From Acinetobacter defluvii (lineage in GTDB: Bacteria > Pseudomonadota > Gammaproteobacteria > Pseudomonadales > Moraxellaceae), in the NCBI RefSeq assembly GCF_001704615.3, contig NZ_CP029397.2, positions 1,612,001 through 1,676,000 on the forward strand: a stretch of DNA of 64,000 bases. Direction: 5' to 3'. Below are positions 58,168 through 64,000 of the stretch, piece after piece; the stretch's first letter is position 1, and each line of letters opens with the position of its first letter. Both the position numbers and the translations under genes were made by a program. Below the pieces are notes generated by a model. It was given only the letters and a program-made list of their open reading frames with translations, was not told the origin of the DNA and searched no databases.

Positions 58168-59697
58168 ATGAGCAAAACAACTCAAGAAAATCCAACAGTC
58201 AAAAATTCTACGGCGGAAGAAGTGTCAAATACATCAAAGCCACGTACACGTGCTAGCAAAAGTACTACAACCCCTGCTCGTACTACAAATAGCACAAGTA
58301 AACCACGTCGTACCAATGCATCCACTGCACGTAAAACGACTGCTGCTGCCTCACAAAAAGCTGATCCAGTTACTACTCCATCGACTTTTCAAACTTCTGT
58401 TTCACAGGGAAAAACCATGAGTCAAAATACCATTCGCCGTGTTGCAATTATTGGCGGTAACCGTATTCCATTTGCTCGCTCAAACGGTGCATATTTTAAA
58501 GCAACCAATATTGATATGCTGACTGCGGCACTCAATGGCTTGATTGAACGTTATAAACTACAAGACCAACGTTTAGGTGAAGTGGTTGCAGGCGCAGTAT
58601 TAAAACATAGTCGTGACTTTAACATGACACGTGAATGTGTTTTAAACACCCAACTTGCACCTGAAACACCAGCTTATGATTTACAACAAGCATGTGGTAC
58701 AGGTTTACAAGCAGCTTTTGCAGTTGCCAACAAAATTGCACTTGGTCAAATCGAAGTGGGTATTTCAGGTGGTGTAGACACGACTTCTGATGCACCAATC
58801 GCTTTTGGTGATGGTTTACGTAAAGCGTTACTTGAGCTAAATATCGCAAAAACAGGGAAAGACCGCCTTAAAGCATTAACAAAAATTAATGTTAAAGATC
58901 TACTTGATGCACCGAAAAATGGTGAACCACGTACAGGTTTATCAATGGGTGATCACCAAGCGATTACTGCGCTTGAATGGGGAATCTCTCGTGAAGCACA
59001 AGACCAACTTGCTGCATCTTCACATCAGAAAATGGCAAAAGCATATGAAGAAGGTTTCTTCGATGACTTAATGACACCATTTATGGGTCTTGAGCGTGAC
59101 AACAACTTACGTGCTGATTCTTCTGTAGAAAAGCTTGCAAAATTAAAGCCTGCTTTTGGTAAAGGCGAAAATGCAACAATGACAGCAGGTAACTCTACGC
59201 CTTTAACAGATGGTGCTTCTGTTGTGCTTTTAGCTTCTGAAGAATGGGCAAAAGCCAATGGTCATGAAGTTTTGGCATATTTGTCATTCTCTGAAACTGC
59301 AGCAGTTGACTTCGTAGGTAAAAAAGAAGGCTTACTGATGGCACCTGCTTATGCAGTTCCTCGTATGCTTGAACGTGCTAACATGAAACTTCAAGATTTT
59401 GACTATTATGAAATCCATGAAGCATTTGCATCGCAAGTATTATCAACACTGAAAGCGTGGGAAGATCCAAAATTCTGTAAAGAGCGTTTAGGTTTAGATG
59501 CACCTTTGGGTTCAATTGATATGGCTAAACTCAATATCAATGGTTCTTCGCTTGCTGCGGGTCATCCATTTGCTGCAACAGGTGGTCGTATTTTGGCAAC
59601 TGCTGCAAAAATCCTCAACCAAAAAGGTTCAGGTAAGATTTTAATCTCGATCTGTGCTGCAGGCGGTCAAGGCGTAACAGCGATTGTAGAAAAATAA
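58168..59697 (+). CDS. Acetyl-CoA acetyltransferase / 3-ketoacyl-CoA thiolase (FadA2/FadI-like) with basic N-terminal tail
   Basis: A 509-residue thiolase. Cys176 (QQACGTG), His466 (GHPFAATGG) and Cys496 (CAAGGQG) are the catalytic residues. The first 83 residues are a low-complexity Ser/Thr/Lys/Arg/Ala tail like histone H1 or phasin PhaF tails, not part of the fold. A second ATG at 58417 starts exactly at the thiolase domain and has AGGGA seven bases upstream, so a short 426-residue form is equally plausible. It is divergent from FabG/MaoC; together they catalyse hydration, reduction and cleavage or condensation of acyl-CoA. Confidence 0.9.
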   Translation: MSKTTQENPTVKNSTAEEVSNTSKPRTRASKSTTTPARTTNSTSKPRRTNASTARKTTAAASQKADPVTTPSTFQTSVSQGKTMSQNTIRRVAIIGGNRIPFARSNGAYFKATNIDMLTAALNGLIERYKLQDQRLGEVVAGAVLKHSRDFNMTRECVLNTQLAPETPAYDLQQACGTGLQAAFAVANKIALGQIEVGISGGVDTTSDAPIAFGDGLRKALLELNIAKTGKDRLKALTKINVKDLLDAPKNGEPRTGLSMGDHQAITALEWGISREAQDQLAASSHQKMAKAYEEGFFDDLMTPFMGLERDNNLRADSSVEKLAKLKPAFGKGENATMTAGNSTPLTDGASVVLLASEEWAKANGHEVLAYLSFSETAAVDFVGKKEGLLMAPAYAVPRMLERANMKLQDFDYYEIHEAFASQVLSTLKAWEDPKFCKERLGLDAPLGSIDMAKLNINGSSLAAGHPFAATGGRILATAAKILNQKGSGKILISICAAGGQGVTAIVEK

Positions 59698-59728
59698 TAT
59701 TTTATTTCCGTAATAAATACTGAAATAA

Positions 59729-59769
59729 AACTCAAATCCCCATAAGGTCAATCTTGTGGGGATTTTTGT
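59729..59769 (+). terminator. Intrinsic terminator of the thiolase gene
   Basis: CAAATCCCCA pairs with TGGGGATTTTTG around a loop, ending in T. It reaches into the last codons of the convergent gene at 59748. Confidence 0.78.
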
Positions 59770-60689
59770 TTTTTAACCGTTTGCGGATGATATGGATGGA
59801 TAAATTTAAAGGTTTTAGGATCAACCACTGTGCTTTTTAAAATTTTTTCGGACTGTTGTTTAATGATTTGCCAGTCTTTTAAATGAACTCGAAAAAAGCG
59901 AGCTCGCAATGCAACTTTATTCATATAGGGTTCAAGCGACCATTGCATTTCACATCTAGGACGCCATGTGGTATTTTGTGGTGCGTTATCGCACCTAATC
60001 ATGGTCATCACCCTGCCTTGGCTATTTTTTTGTACATAAATATCATAGGTATCTCGATACTCCCAATGTTTGACCCATTCAGGATGGGCAACATATTCAT
60101 CTAAACCAAAGACTTGTTTAGAAGTGGGTACAACAACACCGCTATAATGAAATCTTTTTAAACTTTCCAAACTTTCAATATCTGTATCAACGGTAGACCT
60201 TAAAAAGGTCGTATGTACATCACGGTCATAATAACGTGTGCCAGCAAGTACAGAAGTAGTGACCCATTGATTATGAGGCTGATCTTTTTCAGCTTTATAT
60301 TCTTGTTCACTTTGTGGAGGTGCTTTTCTATAAGTTACCAATATGAGCCCTGTGGTATATTTAAAATCCCAATAAAAACTAGTTAATGATGAGTCAAAAT
60401 TACGTTTTGGACGCTCATAGCGTTTCCAACCTTTTTCACCTGTAATAGTGGGATCATCACAATATTCAGCCATATCAAACTCTTCGCCTAGCATGACAGG
60501 CTTACCACCTAAGTTACCGACACGATAAGGCAAGCCATAAGGTCCCATAGGAATTTTAAAATCAGGATCAACCTTAATTGGTGAAATACAACCTTCAGGT
60601 AATTTTCCGGGAGTATGATAGGTACTCGCACATCTGACAGCCATAATGCTGATGCCTATTCCCATAATGATTAAGAGTGGTTTATTCAT
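59748..60689 (-). CDS. Uncharacterised exported protein
   Basis: A 313-residue protein with an N-terminal hydrophobic segment (4-19) ending at Cys20, but the residue before it is Arg, so it is a poor lipobox; a membrane anchor is as likely. The rest is aromatic-rich with no motif I recognise: YGLPYRVGNLGG, a conserved-looking EFDMAEYC, and HWEYRDTYDIYVQ. Its 3' end shares the thiolase terminator. Located between thiolase and alkM, without obvious functional link. Confidence 0.65.
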   Translation of the reverse strand: MNKPLLIIMGIGISIMAVRCASTYHTPGKLPEGCISPIKVDPDFKIPMGPYGLPYRVGNLGGKPVMLGEEFDMAEYCDDPTITGEKGWKRYERPKRNFDSSLTSFYWDFKYTTGLILVTYRKAPPQSEQEYKAEKDQPHNQWVTTSVLAGTRYYDRDVHTTFLRSTVDTDIESLESLKRFHYSGVVVPTSKQVFGLDEYVAHPEWVKHWEYRDTYDIYVQKNSQGRVMTMIRCDNAPQNTTWRPRCEMQWSLEPYMNKVALRARFFRVHLKDWQIIKQQSEKILKSTVVDPKTFKFIHPYHPQTVKKQKSPQD

Positions 60690-60844
60690 ATTTACCCCAT
60701 AAAACTGCTTAAAGATATAAATAACAGCGACTATTTTTCATTTCTTATTTTCATGGTTTTAGATCAAATCTATTTTAAAGCATTTATTTATATAGGAATA
60801 TTCTTAACAAAAATTATGATTTAAATGCAGTATAATTTCCCAAA

Positions 60845-60876
60845 TAAAAAAGAGACTCACTCTCGTAAATCTCTTT
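60845..60876 (-). terminator. Intrinsic terminator of alkM
   Basis: AAAGAGA and TCTCTTT around a loop, with six T following on the minus strand; 23 bases past the alkM stop. Confidence 0.75.
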
Positions 60877-60898
60877 CATATTCACATAAAATATAAAA

Positions 60899-62116
60899 CT
60901 ATTTATTCAATAATTTATCAATCATACCAAACTTTTTAAACAATTTTGCACGGCGTTTTGGATAAATATTGGCTTTGTTTAAATCACCGTTATAGTGTTC
61001 AAACACACGCTTATCCATCATTTTAAACCAAATTGCGGGGATGAGTGCTGGTAATAACATCGTGGCATAACCACTTGGCAGTTCAGGCGCTTCATCAAAA
61101 TGACGCAATGCTTGGAAAGGTCGAGCTGGATAAGCATGATGATCAGAATGACGTTGTAACTGATACAGAAATAAATTGGTCACAATATTGTTATTGTTCC
61201 AACTGTGTTCAGGCATAGTACGTTCATATTTACCATTCTCATCTTTCTGACGTAACAAACCATAATGTTCAATATAGTTAATAACTTCAAATAAGCCAAT
61301 AGCGTATACAGACTGAGAAATGAGGTAAGGCAAAGTACCCTTCCCAAAAAGTTTAAGCATTGTGCCATGGAAAGTTGCACTCATTAACCAACCGTGTAAA
61401 AGCTCATTTTCTTTTGTCCAAAAAGCTAATCCTCTTCTTTTTAAACGACGGGTTTCGATTTCAATGGCAGATTTAAAAGAACCAATCACTGTTCGTGGTA
61501 AAAACTCATAAAAAGTTTCTCCCATTTGTGCTGATGCTGGATCTTCGGGTGTTGCAGCACGTTTATGATGCCCATAAGTGTGTTCAATACGAAAATGATT
61601 ATATCCCGAAGGTGCAAGTGCTAAATGTGAGGCATATTGATCAAGTTTATTATGTTTATGGCTAAGCTCATGTGCGGTATTAATCGCAATCCCATTAATC
61701 GCCCCCATGGAAATACCGAGTAAAACTTTATCTATAAAAGAAGTGTTTTCACGGCTTACCAAGTAACAAGCATAAACATTTGCAATATATTGAAAAGGAA
61801 TAAAGCTTTTTACTAAACGTGAATAATAAGGATCTTGTTCAAGACGTTTAATATCTTCATCTGTTGGATTATTGCTGTCTTTTCCAATGATTGAATCAAT
61901 CGCAGGAATGACCAAGTGCAATACGATCGGACCACCTAGCGCAAAAACTTTTTTTAAAGGCTTAGGCGCAAATTGATAACCTGCTAAAATACCAATACCA
62001 ATCACAGGTAATGCTGGGCTAATTGCCCAAAGATAACGTTTTTTATCGAGTTCTAACAAAGATTTTGTTGATACTTCCTGTAATTGCTGTTCATTTAAAA
62101 TTATTGGTGCATTCAT
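60899..62116 (-). CDS. alkM: Alkane 1-monooxygenase, AlkB/AlkM family
   Basis: A 405-residue integral-membrane non-haem di-iron hydroxylase. The three His boxes are HELSHKHN (149-156), HTYGHHKRA (179-187) and LQRHSDHHA, and NYIEHYGLLR is the AlkB signature between the last two. About six membrane helices surround them. It hydroxylates the end carbon of n-alkanes with electrons from rubredoxin, which is not encoded nearby. ATG 62116 is preferred, with AAGGA nine bases upstream. It is divergent from an AlkR-like regulator, as in Acinetobacter sp. ADP1. Confidence 0.95.
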   Translation of the reverse strand: MNAPIILNEQQLQEVSTKSLLELDKKRYLWAISPALPVIGIGILAGYQFAPKPLKKVFALGGPIVLHLVIPAIDSIIGKDSNNPTDEDIKRLEQDPYYSRLVKSFIPFQYIANVYACYLVSRENTSFIDKVLLGISMGAINGIAINTAHELSHKHNKLDQYASHLALAPSGYNHFRIEHTYGHHKRAATPEDPASAQMGETFYEFLPRTVIGSFKSAIEIETRRLKRRGLAFWTKENELLHGWLMSATFHGTMLKLFGKGTLPYLISQSVYAIGLFEVINYIEHYGLLRQKDENGKYERTMPEHSWNNNNIVTNLFLYQLQRHSDHHAYPARPFQALRHFDEAPELPSGYATMLLPALIPAIWFKMMDKRVFEHYNGDLNKANIYPKRRAKLFKKFGMIDKLLNK

Positions 62117-62297
62117 AATAATCATCCTTTTATTTCTTATCTTTATCTTTGCTAAATTTATGCAAGCAAAACAGTTGTAAGCGTCCAAAAAAGCTATGAA
62201 AAAGTCTTTGGCTTGTTTAAGCTAGAGATTGTCCTTTAAGCACATGTTTTAATAGCAATATCACTTCTATGCTGTATTTTTGATATTTTTTACTTAT

Positions 62298-63221
62298 ATG
62301 GATGCTCTCAGTAAAATCTTTGATGATATTCATCTTAACCATTCTGAATATCTTTATTTACAAGCTCAAGGCAATTGGGCATTTCACAGTGCTGCCCAAG
62401 ATGCTGTGATCGCACATATCATTTTGTATGGTACAGCGCATTTACGCTTTTCAGATCAGCTAGATATTCATTTAAATACTGGAGATATGATTCTAATTCC
62501 TGCGGGCTTAGCCCATGCAGTTTCAAATCAAGCTGACACCAAATTAGTAGAATCTTTAGAGATCAATCCCTTGTTTTGTGGTTTGCGACATGATGCGATT
62601 GAGTTTGGAGAAGGTAATTCTGAAAAAACACTGATTTTAGCAGTACGCTGTCATCTCAATGCGATCATGGCTCGTCCTTTGGTCAATGCGCTTCCACCAT
62701 TTATTCATATCAAAAACGCACTGAGTGATACAGCACCAGAATGGTTACGCATCGGTTTATACTTTGTTGCTTCAGATACACAAAGAACCTTAGCAGGCAA
62801 AAATAAAATTATGGATCATATTGTCAGTATTATGGTGATCGAATGTGTGCGTGATTATATCGAGCAGTTACAAGATCAAAATAACTGGTTAAATGCCTTA
62901 ATTCATCCTGAGCTATCCAATGCACTTGCAGTGATTCACAGTCAACCCGAAATCGCATGGACAGTTGAGAGTCTAGCTGAACAATGTTGTATGTCTCGTT
63001 CTAAATTTGCCAGTTTATTTAACCAAATTGTCGGTGAAACACCACTTGCCTATTTACAACAACATCGTTTGCGTTTAGCCAGCCAATACTTAAAACAAGG
63101 GCAACTCAGCGTACAACAAATTGCCCATCAAGTTGGCTATTCTTCTGAAACTGCATTTAGTCAAGCCTTCAAGAAGCAATTTGAAATGAGTCCAAGTCAG
63201 TATCGTCAAACACCTTTTTAA
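62298..63221 (+). CDS. alkR: AlkR-like AraC-family activator of alkM
   Basis: A 307-residue AraC/XylS protein. An N-terminal cupin (HIILYGTAHLRF, GDMILIPAGLAHAV) is followed by two helix-turn-helix units: WTVESLAEQCCMSRSKFASLF and LSVQQIAHQVGYSSETAFSQAFKKQF. The ATG at 62298 is chosen; an in-frame TTG 18 bases upstream is less likely. Divergent from alkM across 181 bases, the arrangement known for AlkR/AlkM, so it probably activates alkM when alkanes are present. Confidence 0.87.
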   Translation: MDALSKIFDDIHLNHSEYLYLQAQGNWAFHSAAQDAVIAHIILYGTAHLRFSDQLDIHLNTGDMILIPAGLAHAVSNQADTKLVESLEINPLFCGLRHDAIEFGEGNSEKTLILAVRCHLNAIMARPLVNALPPFIHIKNALSDTAPEWLRIGLYFVASDTQRTLAGKNKIMDHIVSIMVIECVRDYIEQLQDQNNWLNALIHPELSNALAVIHSQPEIAWTVESLAEQCCMSRSKFASLFNQIVGETPLAYLQQHRLRLASQYLKQGQLSVQQIAHQVGYSSETAFSQAFKKQFEMSPSQYRQTPF

Positions 63222-63297
63222 CACCTCATTAAAAATTACTTAGGCTATTTTAGTTAAAACTAAATTTTTAAAGACTTGGTGAATTTAAAAACAGGTT

Positions 63298-63774
63298 TTA
63301 AAATAAATTTGTATTGGCTTTGGTATTACCTAAACTCGGATTGTCAATTGCATCTTTACATTGCGCTTTATCACGTTCGTAATCTGCCTTTTTTTGGTTT
63401 AAATTTTTATCTTTTTCAAGGGTTGCTCGTGCAAAATTATCCAAACTGGTTAAAGATTTGCGACACAATGCATACTTTCCTTCTGTCACTGAATCTGTCA
63501 TTTTGACATTGATACGCCAGTCTGTACTCAACTTTCTAACTGGTTTTCTTACTTTTTCTTCTATTAAATTCAGCTGTTTACGATAAACAAAAGGTTCAAC
63601 CTCATTGATCAATTGCCATGCTGCTTGTGCATAAGCTGTTGCATCATTAGTTAATTTTGGTGCTGGTTTCAACGGTGCTTTAGGTTCAGATGATGAATTA
63701 CCACAGCCTTGTGCCAGCAAAATACTCAATATTAAGCCTGACTTAAGCAAAGAAGAAAATTTCACTGAAAACAT
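63298..63774 (-). CDS. Small lipoprotein of unknown function
   Basis: A 158-residue lipoprotein: signal peptide, then LAQGC with Cys24, a Pro/Lys linker and a helical, charged domain with two further Cys (about 118 and 144) that could pair. The ATG at 63774 is chosen because it starts the signal peptide; a longer reading has no support. Function unknown; helical charged lipoproteins of this size often sit at the outer membrane. Confidence 0.75.
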   Translation of the reverse strand: MFSVKFSSLLKSGLILSILLAQGCGNSSSEPKAPLKPAPKLTNDATAYAQAAWQLINEVEPFVYRKQLNLIEEKVRKPVRKLSTDWRINVKMTDSVTEGKYALCRKSLTSLDNFARATLEKDKNLNQKKADYERDKAQCKDAIDNPSLGNTKANTNLF

Positions 63775-63875
63775 AGCACATCGCCAAATTAAACAATTAA
63801 GCACTATGCTAGTAAATTCAGGTACAATACACAATCTTGATTTTACCTTTTGTTTTACTCCCAATTAGGTGTTAC

Positions 63876-64000
63876 GTGTCCCAACACACAACTTCCTCCA
63901 TTCAACCCGCAGGTTTTTGGCAAGGCGCTAAAGATAGTCAAGCGATTATTTTTACCTACCTACCTGTGTCTTTTGCTTTTGGTGTATCCGCAACTCAATT
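63876..64000 (+). CDS. azlC: AzlC-family branched-chain amino acid exporter, 5' part
   Basis: Forty-one residues are visible from a GTG at 63876. GFWQGAKDSQAIIFTYLPVSFAFGV matches the AzlC opening (F-x-x-G-x-x-D...P-x-x-x-x-Y-x-P-x-x-x-A-F-G). AzlC with AzlD exports branched-chain amino acids. The rest, and any azlD, lie outside the window. Confidence 0.82.
   Translation, partial: MSQHTTSSIQPAGFWQGAKDSQAIIFTYLPVSFAFGVSATQ

Noticed and set aside
59748..60689. Lipoprotein assignment from Cys20
   Set aside because: Arg at -1 does not fit a lipobox; left as exported protein of unknown type.

Overview
The window is a chromosomal segment of an Acinetobacter-type gammaproteobacterium. The support is the AT-rich composition, a 16S-Ile-Ala-23S-5S rRNA operon with the gammaproteobacterial layout, an AlkB-type alkane hydroxylase next to an AlkR-like AraC regulator (the alkM/alkR pair known from Acinetobacter), and many lipid, alcohol and hydrocarbon genes. 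I cannot name the species from sequence reading alone. No prophage, CRISPR array or plasmid module was seen. The only mobile DNA is one internally deleted insertion sequence.

Layout. 0-7 kb: a partial von Willebrand A protein, two tandem paralogous mini-lipoproteins, a metal-regulated cation transporter with its divergent MerR regulator, an arsenic operon (arsR-arsC-acr3-arsH), then trhP (tRNA hydroxylation) with a YfhL-type ferredoxin. 7-11 kb: an 848-base gap with strong hairpins, then the methionine importer metQ-metN-metI. 11-14 kb: copA-cueR copper efflux with a 19-base-spacer promoter. 14-17 kb: DsbA-fold isomerase and an atypical SDR opposite a TetR regulator, then a glutamine amidotransferase. 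17-21.4 kb: a CHMI-like isomerase, a Pif1-like helicase and a large PcfJ-like protein, all leftward. 21.6-27 kb: alcohol dehydrogenase, hydrolase, GAF-type regulator and aldehyde dehydrogenase. 27-32 kb: a 35-residue Cys-rich microprotein, an AlkK-like acyl-CoA ligase, riboflavin synthase, YebC and a PlsC-like acyltransferase. 32-37.6 kb: a frameshifted AraC regulator divergent from a four-gene operon ending in a Baeyer-Villiger-type monooxygenase. 37.7-44 kb: the IS982-derived deletion element, then the leftward rrn operon with promoter and terminator. 44-52 kb: phosphatase-murB-DUF218-lysophospholipase operon, a second iron alcohol dehydrogenase, a thioesterase and dnaX. 52-60 kb: MFS efflux pump with divergent TetR and two operators, a serine hydrolase, and a MaoC / long FabG / thiolase set arranged like mycobacterial htdX-fabG4-fadA2. 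60-64 kb: an unknown secreted protein, alkM, alkR, a lipoprotein and the start of azlC.

How the genes fit together. The metal genes (cation efflux, arsenic, copper) are separate self-regulated cassettes. Much of the rest feeds one carbon theme: alkane hydroxylation (alkM), oxidation of alcohols and aldehydes (two Fe-ADHs, ALDH), acyl activation (AlkK-like) and beta-oxidation-type steps (FabG, MaoC, thiolase), with esterases and a Baeyer-Villiger branch. The most noteworthy items are the Pif1/PcfJ-like pair, the Cys-rich microprotein, the IS982 deletion derivative with intact ends and target duplication, a thiolase with a histone-like N-terminal tail and a second internal start, an SDR lacking two catalytic residues, a possible slippery heptamer in dnaX, and the hairpins upstream of metQ. 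None is proven to be a new system from sequence alone.
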